Positions 17,939 through 27,064 are shown, counted from the stretch's first letter. The stretch: DNA of 64,000 nt from an uncultured Collinsella sp. (GCA_958423535.1 CATZRJ010000001.1:43725-107724), one strand, 5' to 3'. Program-made: numbers and translations. The notes: generated by a model not told the origin, from the letters alone.

Positions 17939-19702
17939 CTAACGCTTGCCGCCGTGGCTGTTGCGCCAAATCTCGCGGCCCAGCATCAGCGCCAGCACCA
18001 GCGCACTCACGTAGCCCATAAAGCCAATGACCGGGATACCAAACACAACCGGCTCGATGCGCGCGTAGTACACCACCGACGAACCGATAAACAGGCCGGC
18101 GATCACAATTGCCATCGACATGCGGTCGATAATTCCGCCCAGCTGTCGCAGCGCCTTATCGCTGCTCATGATCTGCGTGTTTACCTTAAGCTGGCCGCGC
18201 GTGAGCATGCGCGACGCCAAGCCCAGATACTCGGCCGCCTCGAGCGAGCCTTTTGCCGCGCGATAGCTGCTCGCGGCAAGATCGTGTCCCATTTCGCGGA
18301 CGCGCGCATAGGTGCTCTTCTCGTTTTTGATATGCGTCTGGATGATCTGGATCATGTTGACGTTGGGCATGTACTCGGTCAGCAGGCCCTCGAGCGTCAC
18401 CATGCCGCGGGCGAACATTGTCACCACGCTCGGCAGCTCAACGTCATTTTTGCGCGCCAGGTTTAGCAGCGAGGTCAAAAACTCGCCGATATCCAGGTCC
18501 TTAAGATCGAGGCCCGCAAAGTCGGCAACGATAAAGTCCAAATCGGACAAAAAGGCCGAATGGTCAAGCTCTGCCGAGTCGCCGCGCGTCACGGCAAAGC
18601 GCATGAGCGAATCCTTGAGCTTGGGCACGTCGCCCTCGGCCACGGCAAAGATCATATCCTTGACGATACCGCGGTCGTGACTCGACATGCGCCCGACCAT
18701 GCCCAGGTCGATAAAGTAGACGATGCCGTCCTTGAGGATGATGTTTCCCGCATGCGGGTCGGCATGGAAAAAGCCATCGTCGAGCACCTGCGTCGAATAG
18801 TCCTCGACAATCGCCGAGCCGATCTTTTCCAGGTCATAGCCCTCGGCCACCAGGCGCTCGGGATCGGCAATCGAGATGCCGTCGATGTAGTCCATGACCA
18901 CCACGTGCTCGGTGCAAAGGTCCAGGTAGGACTTGGGGCACGACACGCCATGCACACTTTTGTGGAAGTCATAGAAATCGTTGAGGTTTTTGGCCTCGGC
19001 CAAAAAGTTGGTCTCCTCGCGAAACGAGGTCCACAGCTCCTCGACCACGCCATGCAGGTCCACAAACTGGTCGGTGTTGACGAACTTGGAAACGATGCGC
19101 ACCACCGAACGGATGATGTCGATGTCCTGCGCCATGACCTGTTGCGCACCGGGGCGCTGCACCTTAACGGCCACGTCCTCGCCGGTCACCAGGCGGGCAC
19201 GGTGTACCTGCGCGAGCGACGCGCTACCGAGCGGGTTGGGATCGATCGCGTCGAACATCTGCCCCAGGCGCTGGCCGTATTCCTCTTCTAGACAGCGGAG
19301 CACTACCACATACGGCACCGGCTCTACGTCGGAGCGCAGGCGACGCAGCTCGTCGCAAAACCGCTGCGGCAAAATCTCGGACCGGTTGGCCAGAATCTGC
19401 CCCATTTTGACGAACATGGGGCCGAGCTCTTCAAGCAGACGACGCAGGCGCACCGGCGTGAGGTTATCCCACACGCGATACTTTTTGATCAGGCGAACGA
19501 TCTGCCCAACGCGCTCACGACGACCTGCCGGCGTGAGTTGGTATTCCTCGTCCGGCGCCATCGCGTCGGGCTCCTCGGGGACCATATCGACAGCGCGTGG
19601 CTTCTTGCGAGCGCCCGAGACGGCGGCATCGACCTCGTCGACAACCGCCGCCTCGTCACCCAAGGGATCTAGATTGTTGTAATCGGTGGTGGAATCTGCC
19701 AT
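17939..19702 (-). CDS. AarF/UbiB-family atypical kinase
   Basis: A 587-residue UbiB/ABC1 protein-kinase-like family member. The KxGQ motif (KMGQILANR, near residue 98), GSASLAQVHRARL, the VKVQRPG lysine strand, the catalytic FFHADPHAGNI (near 317) and DLGMVGRM (near 331) are all present. Two C-terminal hydrophobic helices (about 530-580) would anchor it in the membrane. Family members act in isoprenoid-quinone or lipid handling and hydrolyse ATP. A 90-residue acidic and basic N-terminal extension precedes the domain. It starts eight bases after the phasin-like gene and forms an operon with it. Confidence 0.9.
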   Translation of the reverse strand: MADSTTDYNNLDPLGDEAAVVDEVDAAVSGARKKPRAVDMVPEEPDAMAPDEEYQLTPAGRRERVGQIVRLIKKYRVWDNLTPVRLRRLLEELGPMFVKMGQILANRSEILPQRFCDELRRLRSDVEPVPYVVVLRCLEEEYGQRLGQMFDAIDPNPLGSASLAQVHRARLVTGEDVAVKVQRPGAQQVMAQDIDIIRSVVRIVSKFVNTDQFVDLHGVVEELWTSFREETNFLAEAKNLNDFYDFHKSVHGVSCPKSYLDLCTEHVVVMDYIDGISIADPERLVAEGYDLEKIGSAIVEDYSTQVLDDGFFHADPHAGNIILKDGIVYFIDLGMVGRMSSHDRGIVKDMIFAVAEGDVPKLKDSLMRFAVTRGDSAELDHSAFLSDLDFIVADFAGLDLKDLDIGEFLTSLLNLARKNDVELPSVVTMFARGMVTLEGLLTEYMPNVNMIQIIQTHIKNEKSTYARVREMGHDLAASSYRAAKGSLEAAEYLGLASRMLTRGQLKVNTQIMSSDKALRQLGGIIDRMSMAIVIAGLFIGSSVVYYARIEPVVFGIPVIGFMGYVSALVLALMLGREIWRNSHGGKR

Positions 19703-19710
19703 CTGCGCTG

Positions 19711-20127
19711 CTACTCGGCCTCTTCGGCGTCCTCTGCATCGTCGGGCTCAACGGACTCGACGGGCACCGAGGTCACGTTGTCCTCGACCGAATCGACGAT
19801 GTCGCGCACATGGGCCAAAAAGGCCGTGCGCTCGGGGGCGGTCATAACGCGGACGCGGGCCAGGATGAGCTCGTCGAGCACACGCTGTGCCGCAGTCTCG
19901 CCCTGCATGCCCAAGCGCTCGGTCAGGTCGGAGATGGTGCCACCGGCCTGCTCGAACATATCGGACACGCTGCGGGCGATATCGGGGGTGCCAGCGTCCT
20001 TGCGGACCTGCTCGCCCTTGGTATTGAGGTCATCGAGGACCTTCTTGCCACCTTCGACGGCAACGGCAGCGGCGCCGAAGCCCACGTTGATGGCACCGTT
20101 AACAAGCTGATCGAATTTCATAACCAT
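19711..20127 (-). CDS. Phasin-like / coiled-coil partner of UbiB protein
   Basis: A 138-residue helical protein starting MVMKFDQLVNGAINVGFGA. It has a short hydrophobic N-terminal helix, an amphipathic helical middle with DMFEQAGGTISDLTERLG, and an acidic C-terminus (DDAEDAEEAE). This composition resembles phasin/PHA-granule-associated proteins, which coat lipid surfaces, and such proteins are often encoded beside UbiB kinases. Catalytic motifs are absent. The ATG at 20127 has GGAG six bases ahead; the extra upstream frame has none. The eight-base gap to ubiB supports a joint function, but the precise role is unknown. Confidence 0.65.
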   Translation of the reverse strand: MVMKFDQLVNGAINVGFGAAAVAVEGGKKVLDDLNTKGEQVRKDAGTPDIARSVSDMFEQAGGTISDLTERLGMQGETAAQRVLDELILARVRVMTAPERTAFLAHVRDIVDSVEDNVTSVPVESVEPDDAEDAEEAE

Positions 20128-20275
20128 GGTTGGCTCCAATCGTGAACAACTGCATTGGCCTTCTTGTACCCAAGATTGAGTGAACGACACAAAATCGTTT
20201 TACCACCTAGATAGAAATCGAGCGGGGCAAAGCCTTTGACGGCGTTTGCCCCGCTCGCTCGTTGCAAGGTTGTCG

Positions 20276-21799
20276 TTACCTTACGTTGTCGTTCATCGCG
20301 AAGGAGTTCTTCATGGCACAGCTCGTGGTGTAGAGTACCTTGCCCAACAGAGCGTCGGTCTCCACGCGCACGCGCTCGGCAAAGGCCTCGTTGGCGCGGG
20401 CGAGCTCGGCAGGCGCCTCGGCCTCGGGCAGCGCGGCAACGACAGCGTCAACGTCGTGAATCTGCTTGTGACCCATGCCGCCGACCTTCTCCTGATAATC
20501 CTCGACTGCGCGACCGCACTCATGGAAGCGAACATCGGCCAAGGCACCGATCAGGCGATTTGCCCAATAGAAATTCTCGGACGTCACGCGAGCCTGCGTG
20601 TCGGCATAGTACTCGGGCATGGTCTCGACATTGGCGTACAGCGGCACAAGCGCGTTAAACGAGTTGGAGCCAAACGCCATCCACTGCACGGCGCGATATG
20701 CTGGCTGCGCATAGGGGCGCAGCTGCAACACGGCGAGCTGGCTGTTGCGGTTGATGCCGATGGGACGATAGGCGCCACGCGTAGCGGGCGTGCCCTTGCT
20801 GCCGTAGCAGTCGTACTCCGTGCCCTGGTAGTGACTCGAGAGTACGTACTTGATGTCCTCGATGGTCACCTTGCGCTCGGGCACGCGGCTCCAGGGGATG
20901 TCGTCGCTCTCGGGCGTGTAGTCGGCCTCGGGACCGTCCCACACATCGCTGGGGTTGAGGCAGCGCTGCATGTACCAGGCGCGCGGCGTGTTATAGACGT
21001 GGTCGCTGTCACTGTGCGAGCCAAAGGCCTCGCGCGGGTTGAAGACCGTCGCCGGACCGTCGCCCTTAACGCCCAGCGTCAGGTCCAAATGCCACTCGGC
21101 CATCCAAGAGCGCAGGTCGGCGGAGCACATGTGGTCGATCTGGGCGCCCTCGGCGTCGTCCAGATCAAAGCTGTCGATACCCAGCTGGTTGGGCATGGTC
21201 ACATAGGCGTCATCGGGCACGCGCTTGGCGATCCAGTGGTGGCCGCCGATGGTCTCGAGCCACCAGATCTCGTCCACGTCACTAAAGGCGATGCCGTTGT
21301 TCTCGTAGGTACCGTAGCACTCGAGCAGATCGCCCAGGATACGCACGCCATCGCGGGCGGACTTGGCATACGGCAGCACCAGGGTCACCATGTCCTCCTC
21401 GCCCAAGCCGTCGGGCTGCGCCGGAACATAGCCGTCCTCGCCCTCGTTACCCTTGGCGGGCACGTAGTCCACGAGCGGATCGGCGCCGCGGACGCGCTCG
21501 TTGGTGGTGAGCGTCTCGGTTGCGGACATGCCAACGTTGAACTCGTTGAAACCGGCCTCGGCCCAAATGCCATGACCGGGGACAACGTCGGGGACGCTTG
21601 TGTAACGCATGGGATTGTCGGGCAGCTCAACGGTCAGGTGGCTCAGGACACTCGTGTAGACACGCGGCTGCTCGTCGGGGTGCACCACGCGCATGCGTTT
21701 GGGCTCAAACACCCCGTTGGACGAGTCCTCGTTGCGGGCGACCAGCGTCGACCCGTCGTAGCTCGCGTTCTTACCAACCAAAATCGTTGTGCACGGCAT
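20276..21799 (-). CDS. C69 family dipeptidase
   Basis: A 507-residue peptidase of family C69 (PepD-like, N-terminal nucleophile). The start MPCTTILVGKNASYDGS matches the family: the Cys at position 3 becomes the N-terminal nucleophile after processing, and VARNEDSSNG follows. The region with DEIWWLETIGGHHWIAKRVPDD is also characteristic. The enzyme cleaves dipeptides with broad specificity in the cytosol, aiding peptide use. I chose the ATG at 21799 because AAGGAGG sits six bases before it; the ATG at 21805 touches that sequence. It appears monocistronic. Confidence 0.9.
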   Translation of the reverse strand: MPCTTILVGKNASYDGSTLVARNEDSSNGVFEPKRMRVVHPDEQPRVYTSVLSHLTVELPDNPMRYTSVPDVVPGHGIWAEAGFNEFNVGMSATETLTTNERVRGADPLVDYVPAKGNEGEDGYVPAQPDGLGEEDMVTLVLPYAKSARDGVRILGDLLECYGTYENNGIAFSDVDEIWWLETIGGHHWIAKRVPDDAYVTMPNQLGIDSFDLDDAEGAQIDHMCSADLRSWMAEWHLDLTLGVKGDGPATVFNPREAFGSHSDSDHVYNTPRAWYMQRCLNPSDVWDGPEADYTPESDDIPWSRVPERKVTIEDIKYVLSSHYQGTEYDCYGSKGTPATRGAYRPIGINRNSQLAVLQLRPYAQPAYRAVQWMAFGSNSFNALVPLYANVETMPEYYADTQARVTSENFYWANRLIGALADVRFHECGRAVEDYQEKVGGMGHKQIHDVDAVVAALPEAEAPAELARANEAFAERVRVETDALLGKVLYTTSCAMKNSFAMNDNVR

Positions 21800-21900
21800 G
21801 CGCATCCTCCTTGAGCGAAGAAATCAAACGGCAACAGTGTATCGCTTCGGCGCGAAAAGGGCGAAACCACGGCCCCTCGAGACCCCCTCGGGACCCCTGT

Positions 21901-22126
21901 GTGCAAAAAATGCCAAATATGAGTACTGTCACCAATTTAGTAGCAGCAAATTTCTTTGTAACGAGTGCCGGAAATCCCCATTTGTGCAAAAGCAAGACAA
22001 CGTTATTCCCCATAGGTTCAATAAAATGGGCTTCCTAACGATAATGGATATCGCTAGGAAGCCCAAATCCCATAAAACATATGTGACTATCTTGGCAACA
22101 GTACTCATATTTGGCGTTTTTTGCAC
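21901..22126. repeat. 226-bp MITE-like element with 29-bp terminal inverted repeats
   Basis: gtgcaaaaaatgccaaatat at 21901 continues to 21929 and is mirrored by 22098-22126 with a single mismatch. A second, inner palindrome (gggcttccta / taggaagccc near 22026-22062) lies at its centre. The stretch is AT-rich unlike its surroundings, has no gene, and lies between the C69 dipeptidase and folD genes. It has the form of a miniature inverted-repeat transposable element. Confidence 0.8.
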
Positions 22127-22165
22127 AGCGGGTATATAACTGACCCTCTATACAGCCCAAAACGC

Positions 22166-23020
22166 CTATTTCGATGCGCGCTCCGCCGCTTCAATCACGT
22201 GTTTGGCAAGGATCGCGGTAGTCACAGCCCCCACGCCGCCCGGCACGGGAGTAATTGCGCCAACGATCGGCTCCGCAGCATCAAAATCCACGTCCCCGAC
22301 CAGCTTGCAAGCGGCCTCGTCCCAATTTATGCCAACATCGATGATTGTCTGGCCATCGCGAACCGCATCCGTGCCAATCGTGCGCGCACGTCCAACGGCC
22401 GCAACCACAATATCAGCTGCACGGCACTCGGCAGCCAAGTCGCGCGTATGCGTATGGCACGTCGTCACCGTGGCATTGCGAGCCGTAAGCATGGCGGCTA
22501 CGGGACGACCAATCACCAGCGACCGACCGACGACCGCGACCTTAGCCCCATCCAGCTCAACGCCGTAATGGCCCAGCAACGCCAACACGGCCTCGGCCGT
22601 GCAAGGAGCAAAGCCCTTGCCTCGCCCCGAAAGCGTGGTAAGCAGCGAGGCCGGCGTCATGGAGTCAACATCCTTGGCGGGATCGAGTGCCGCGGCAACT
22701 GCATCCTCATCAAGCCCAGCGGGCAGCGGGCGAAACATCAGGCAACCGTGAACGGCCGAGTCAGCATTGATGTCCTTAATAGCCGCCAGCAACTCATCCT
22801 GCGAAACATCGGCGGGAAGCAAAACGCGACGAGCCTCGATGCCAGCCTTTTCGCAGCGCTTGAGGGCGCCACGCTCATAGGATAGATCGTCCTCGCGCTC
22901 GCCCACGCGAACGATGGCCAGTGTCGGCACAACGCCGCGCCCGCGCAAAGCCGTGCAGCGAGCGGCGAGCTCCTCGGTCAAAGCACGGGCAACGGGAGCG
23001 CCCTTGAGCAGCTCTGCCAT
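22166..23020 (-). CDS. folD: FolD-type methylene-THF dehydrogenase
   Basis: A 284-residue FolD. The Rossmann region has VVGRSLVIGRPVAAML (about residues 160-175), and GDVDFD and TPVPGGVGAVTTAIL lie near the end. Instead of the usual Y-x-x-x-K of the bifunctional enzyme it has SYERGALKR, so the lysine needed for methenyl-THF cyclohydrolysis is replaced by alanine; the substrate loop reads FRPLP rather than the usual glutamine-containing QLPLP. It would oxidise or form methylene-THF with NAD(P). Its neighbour two bases upstream is a cyclodeaminase/cyclohydrolase homologue, and an Fhs gene lies at 38.6 kb. The ATG is downstream of GAAGAGGGGAT. Confidence 0.9.
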   Translation of the reverse strand: MAELLKGAPVARALTEELAARCTALRGRGVVPTLAIVRVGEREDDLSYERGALKRCEKAGIEARRVLLPADVSQDELLAAIKDINADSAVHGCLMFRPLPAGLDEDAVAAALDPAKDVDSMTPASLLTTLSGRGKGFAPCTAEAVLALLGHYGVELDGAKVAVVGRSLVIGRPVAAMLTARNATVTTCHTHTRDLAAECRAADIVVAAVGRARTIGTDAVRDGQTIIDVGINWDEAACKLVGDVDFDAAEPIVGAITPVPGGVGAVTTAILAKHVIEAAERASK

Positions 23021-23022
23021 GG

Positions 23023-23661
23023 CTATCCCCTCTTCCTGGCGGCGTCGGCGGCGCGGCGCGCCAGCGCATCGGCGCGCGGCAGCCACGTATCCAGCAGCTC
23101 ATCGCACGCCGCCTCGAGCTCCTCGGCGCGCGCCCGGTCTTTCATAGATGTGGTGTTGGCAAAGAGCGTCAGGCTCGCACCCTGCATGGCGGCTCGGCAG
23201 AACACGGCACCGCACGCCACGTCGGACAGCAGTTGGCGCGAGCCCTTGTCTGCCATGTCCTCGAGTAGCGCCAGAGCGCGCCCACAGGCATCCATAATCC
23301 GATACGGTGGCATGGCGGCCACGTGCAACGCGTCCTGAATCGCAGCCGGTCGAGCCGGATCCTCGCGCGGAATACCGTACGCCGCAGACACCTGGCCGTA
23401 CGCACGAACGTCCTCGGCAACCAGACCCAATAGTTCCTGCGCCAACTCATCTGCCTGGGCAAATGCGCGCGCCAGATCGTCTGCGCGATCGGCAAGTGCA
23501 GGGTTTGTCGCCCCATAGCGAGCGACCATCCCGCACAGCGAAGCGCCCAACGCGCCCACGAATGCACTCGCGCTACCGCCACCCGGAACGGGCTCGCGCG
23601 CGGCAAGCGCCTCGGCAAAACCGCGACAAGTCTTATCCATCATCTCTTGGCTCATGTGCAT
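23023..23661 (-). CDS. Cyclodeaminase/cyclohydrolase (FchA/FTCD-C) family protein
   Basis: A 212-residue all-helical protein. PGGGSASAFVGALGASLCG (about residues 25-43) is the signature of the formimidoyl-THF cyclodeaminase and methenyl-THF cyclohydrolase (FchA) family. It is placed two bases before folD on the same strand. With the FolD next to it lacking its cyclohydrolase lysine, the more likely role here is interconversion of formyl- and methenyl-THF, though a cyclodeaminase role for histidine breakdown is possible; no histidine degradation gene is in view. GAGGGTGC precedes two in-frame ATGs (23661 and 23655). Confidence 0.85.
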   Translation of the reverse strand: MHMSQEMMDKTCRGFAEALAAREPVPGGGSASAFVGALGASLCGMVARYGATNPALADRADDLARAFAQADELAQELLGLVAEDVRAYGQVSAAYGIPREDPARPAAIQDALHVAAMPPYRIMDACGRALALLEDMADKGSRQLLSDVACGAVFCRAAMQGASLTLFANTTSMKDRARAEELEAACDELLDTWLPRADALARRAADAARKRG

Positions 23662-23927
23662 GCACCCTCAATGCTTGCGAAGCTAATCGGACAGTCGGTG
23701 CTGCCCGAACGCATCGTGTATTTCGTGGTGCCTAGTCTAGCCCATAAGAGCATTCGCGTCAGTGCGCCCAGTTATCGCTCTTTTCTATGGCGGGCGATAG
23801 GCGCAACATCGCTGTGCCTATCGCCAAGCGATCAATCCCGACCCCCTGTCAAGGTCAGTCATGCGCCGGGTCCATTGGGCCATAGACACGCCAAGTGCCA
23901 TCGCGCAAACCACACCGGCAAAACAAA

Positions 23928-23965
23928 TGCATCTTTGTTGCGCAATCCGATGCAACAAAGATGCA
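23928..23965. repeat. Perfect inverted repeat upstream of surface-protein pseudogene
   Basis: tgcatctttgttgc (23928-23941) and gcaacaaagatgca (23952-23965) are exact reverse complements around a ten-base loop. It lies in the 443-base gap between the cyclodeaminase gene and the pseudogene start, where no gene is otherwise seen. It could be an operator or a stem-loop in the leader. Confidence 0.7.
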
Positions 23966-24055
23966 GGTATACGGAATAAATATGCAAGAAGCGCGAGAAA
24001 GATTGGCGTACCGATACAGGTGCGAAATAGGGATTTAGTAAAATGTCAGAAGCGC

Positions 24056-24061
24056 TATAAT
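24056..24061 (+). promoter_or_regulatory. Consensus -10 box (TATAAT) for the surface-protein pseudogene
   Basis: A perfect TATAAT stands 44 bases before the ATG at 24105. The -35 region is weak (atttag 17 bases upstream). The flank is AT-rich for this genome. Confidence 0.45.
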
Positions 24062-24104
24062 ATTTATGCTGATTTTATACTTTTAGAGGCAAAGGAGTTT
24101 CAGC

Positions 24105-25625
24105 ATGAAGTCATTTTTGAAAACGGCCTCTCGTGCGGTCACGGCGCTGTTTGCCGTTGCGCTCGTCACGATGGGCGTTGCATCGCCTGCTTTTGCAGAC
24201 GACGCTACCGGACCGATTACTACCGGCACGGTTACAAACACCACCTAAAACAAGCCGTATGACAACTTGACTGTCGCTATTAAAGAGGCAAATGACGGCG
24301 ACATCATTAATCTCGGACCGGGTAATTACACTACTTATGTAGAAAACCAAGGCAAGCTCGCTGTTGGCAAGAGCCTCACTTTTGTCGGCTCCGGCAAAGA
24401 CACGGTTTGGGGCATTGGCGCTAAATTCCCCAAACCCGAAAACTTTGGAACGGAATACAACGGCGATTATTCGTTTGACGGATCCAAGACCATTACATTC
24501 AAAAACATGACGCTGCACTCCGATAAGGCGGACTACCTTGGTTTCATCCGCATCGACAACACCGTTGTCGATAACTGCATCGTTGAAGGCAAAACGTTCT
24601 ACTGGGGCTATGACAGCGCATTGTTCAAGAACACGACGTTCAACCCTCCAACTGGCGACTATGCCCTCTGGACGTACTGCTCGCCGACCATGACGTTCGA
24701 CGGCTGCACCTTTAACGCAACAGGTAAGGTCATCAACGTCTACAGAGAAGCCGGCACGCAGAACGTCACCGTTAACGTGAATAATTGCACGTTCAACTCG
24801 GCAACCAGCTTGCTTGCCCACAAGCAAGCTTTGAACATCAACGACTCTCTTATGGGGAACTACAAGTTCTTCCTCAACATTACCGGTACCAATAGGGTTA
24901 ACTTTACCGGTGACTGGATTAAGGAAGCGCGCGACAACACTACCTGCTCGAAGCTCTTTGGCTTTGGCGGCAAGGCAAGCACTAACAACAAGTGCAAAAC
25001 TGACGTCAACATCAACGGCAAGCTCGTGTGGTCCGGCGGCAAGATGGTCACCCACGACTACACCGACGGCGAGCACGACAAGGCCTACGATGTCACCTAC
25101 ACCGAGTGGGCCTCTAACAATGCCGGCACTTGGACTCGCACGGGAACCCCTAAGTGCAAGTACTGCGGCTTCGTCAACCCGAATTTCGTGGAGAGCGCCT
25201 ACGATCTCTCCTACGACCTGAACGGTTCCAAGGATAAGCAAACTGTCGCTTTCGCTACCGTCGAGCACGTTACCGAGACTGAGGTTACGGCCGAGCAGCC
25301 GGTGCGCAAGGGCTACTCCTTCGTGGGCTGGAACACCGCAAAGGACGGCTCCGGCACAAGCTATGCCGCGGGCGATAAGGTTGAGCTTTCCGCTCCCGTG
25401 ACGCTGTTCGCCCAGTGGAAGAAGGACGAGCCCGCGCCCAAGCCTTCCGATAACAAGCCTTCCGATACCAAGCCTGCCGATAACAAGCCTGCCAAAAAGA
25501 CCAAGGCCAACAAGCAGGCTCTGCCCAGCACGGGTGACGCCTCCGCCAACATCGTCGCAGCTATGGGCATCATGGCAATCGCCTGCTTTGTCGCCAGCGC
25601 TGTCGTGTCTAAGGTTCGCAAGTAA
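24105..25625 (+). pseudogene. LPXTG surface protein with in-frame stop after signal peptide
   Basis: From the ATG at 24105 (AAAGGAG upstream) the frame encodes a signal peptide (MKSFLKTASRAVTALFAVAL, cut near PAFADD), and then meets TAA at 24246-24248. The same frame continues open for about 455 more codons to 25625, with no frame change. That remainder has a parallel-beta-helix-like region full of NCTFN-type turns, an InlB-type repeat (GYSFVGWNTAKDGSG), a PSDNKPSDTKPADNKPAKK linker and a sortase signal (LPSTGD, hydrophobic helix, SKVRK). Without readthrough only a 47-residue leader is made. A TTG at 24267 could start translation but would give no signal peptide. A single base change is the simplest origin. 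Confidence 0.85.
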
Positions 25626-25664
25626 TTTCAACTTCGAAACACGCCGCAGCAACTTGTTGCAACG

Positions 25665-25703
25665 CAAAGGGGTCCGCACCGCAAAAGGTGCGGACCCCTT
25701 TTT
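25665..25703 (+). terminator. Strong rho-independent terminator
   Basis: aaaggggtccgcacc pairs with ggtgcggacccctttt with a run of T. It ends the transcript of the surface-protein pseudogene. Confidence 0.93.
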
Positions 25704-25894
25704 GCACAAAAAGCTGTGGCGAGGCACCCACGATGACTACCCAGATGCGTCCATTGCCAAGATTCGCTGCCCCCCGGCTACGCTCCGCCCCACCGCACCA
25801 AACATGGGACACATGGCCCACCCGAACGAGCCGTCCACGCGTACAGTAAAGGCAGGTAATCCATGGGCGGTTACAGATCGAGGAGGACACGACC

Positions 25895-26494
25895 ATGAAA
25901 AAGAAGGCCTTTGCGATTCTCACCCTCTGCATCAGTCTCTTTGCCGCAGTTGCCTTGGTGGGTTGCGGTGGCAGCGGCGGCGCTACCGGCAGCGGCGGTG
26001 GCGCTGGCGGTGGAGCGGAAAAGCCAGCCGTGGATATGAGGACTGACTTCATTTGGTTTAAGGTCGAGGTTCCCGAGGGTGTCGAGATCACCGACGTCGC
26101 AGGCGACACTGCCGACAGGGCCCAGTTTAAGTTCACCGAGAGCGAGCACGCCAGCGATCGCTTCATCCCTGTCTTCGACTCTGACAAGAACGCCGACGAG
26201 TTGTTCGACTACGAGGCCAAGTGGAAGACCGACTTTGAGTGGACCGAGAATGATCCCGTCAAGTACAACGGAAAGACCTGGCGTAACGCTTCCTACACGC
26301 ACACGGGCGGCGTAACGACCGAGTACTTCACCGACGTTGACGGCGGCAGCGTGTACGTGCGCATCGACAACGTCGAGGAGCACAAGGACGCCGTCGAGAC
26401 CATGATGAAGTCTCTGGAATTTGCCGATGATATCGCCAAGGCCAAGACCGAGGCCATGGACGTCAAGCTCGACGATATCGAGATCAAGCGCTAA
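25895..26494 (+). CDS. Secreted lipoprotein, function unknown
   Basis: A 199-residue lipoprotein. A lysine-rich start, a hydrophobic core and the lipobox LVGC (Cys 24) are clear, followed by a flexible Gly/Ser linker (GGSGGATGSGGGAGGG). The mature domain mixes beta strands with acidic stretches (DKNADELFDYEAKWKTDF) and ends in a charged helix. GAGGAGGACACGACC precedes the ATG. The domain does not match a family that I can name, though solute-binding or cell-envelope stress roles are usual for such proteins. It is followed by a strong terminator. Confidence 0.85.
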   Translation: MKKKAFAILTLCISLFAAVALVGCGGSGGATGSGGGAGGGAEKPAVDMRTDFIWFKVEVPEGVEITDVAGDTADRAQFKFTESEHASDRFIPVFDSDKNADELFDYEAKWKTDFEWTENDPVKYNGKTWRNASYTHTGGVTTEYFTDVDGGSVYVRIDNVEEHKDAVETMMKSLEFADDIAKAKTEAMDVKLDDIEIKR

Positions 26495-26529
26495 AGCTCC
26501 AACGGCATGCAGCAGCGCCGTTTTAGCTC

Positions 26530-26570
26530 AGCCGGGATGCAAGGTGCGACTCCTTGCATCCCGGCTTTTT
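26530..26570 (+). terminator. Rho-independent terminator after lipoprotein
   Basis: agccgggatgcaagg (26530-26544) pairs perfectly with ccttgcatcccggct (26552-26566), then TTTTT. Confidence 0.93.
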
Positions 26571-26819
26571 CTGTTCGAAAGCGCCCGGTCACATCACCAT
26601 ATTGAGCACGTTTACGAATTCCTGCGCCTGGGAGCGGCTGCTCAGGCTAAAGACACAGACTGTCAACAGCCGGTTACGTAGAAAAACGTCGCGGCCCTTG
26701 ATCCTGTTGCCCCTTTTCGCGGTCGCGCGCAGAACACCAAATCGTGTCCGCACGAGCAAATAAACTAATACAACAAGAAATATAAGCCGCTATCCAAGCA
26801 CGGCGCCGCAAAACAAAGG

Positions 26820-26869
26820 ATTAGCAATAGCTAAGATTTAAGCCTAAAAAACCCTTAGGAAGTGCTAAT
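26820..26869. promoter_or_regulatory. Nested dyad ahead of hicA, probable autoregulatory operator
   Basis: attagca (26820-26826) and tgctaat (26863-26869) form an outer dyad; cctaa (26843-26847) and ttagg (26855-26859) form an inner one. TAATAT overlaps the right arm and could be the -10 of the hicAB promoter. HicB antitoxins with a DNA-binding domain commonly repress their own promoter. The region 26571-26819 ahead of it shows no gene. Confidence 0.5.
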
Positions 26870-26893
26870 ATATAGTTATTGAAAGAGGCTAAG

Positions 26894-27064
26894 ATGCAGA
26901 GACGCGAATTAATCCGCATCCTCGAAGAAGCCGGCTTCATCTCGAAAGGAGGCACTAATCACGAGAAGTTCGTCAAAGGAGATAAACTCGTGCTCGTGAA
27001 ACGCCACCGAGAGATTGAGGATCAAATTGCCAAAAGAATCCTAAGACAGGCAGGACTTCGATAG
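26894..27064 (+). CDS. hicA: HicA family toxin (mRNA interferase)
   Basis: A 56-residue double-stranded-RNA-binding-fold protein. MQRRELIRILEEAGF begins the helix and GGTNHEKFVKG supplies the catalytic histidine (His 23) in the HicA motif; the ending helix QIAKRILRQAGL is typical. The toxin would cleave mRNA when free of its antitoxin. The start at ATG 26894 follows AGAGG; a TTG 15 bases upstream is in frame but lacks a ribosome site. The gene lies 45 bases before the HicB-like antitoxin. Confidence 0.88.
   Translation: MQRRELIRILEEAGFISKGGTNHEKFVKGDKLVLVKRHREIEDQIAKRILRQAGLR

Noticed and set aside
21929..22126. A 65-codon minus-strand frame inside the 226-bp element
   Set aside because: Lies entirely within the palindromic element with no ribosome site or motif.
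23861..24262. A 133-codon plus-strand frame overlapping the surface-protein signal peptide
   Set aside because: Out of frame with the signal peptide, cysteine/arginine-rich, and without a ribosome site.
24111..25727. A 538-codon minus-strand frame across the LPXTG pseudogene
   Set aside because: No start signal and no motif, while the plus strand has a clear signal peptide, InlB repeat and LPXTG anchor.
26495..26570. A possible tRNA near a tagctcag-like stretch
   Set aside because: The sequence folds as a simple terminator hairpin and lacks the D, anticodon and T arms.
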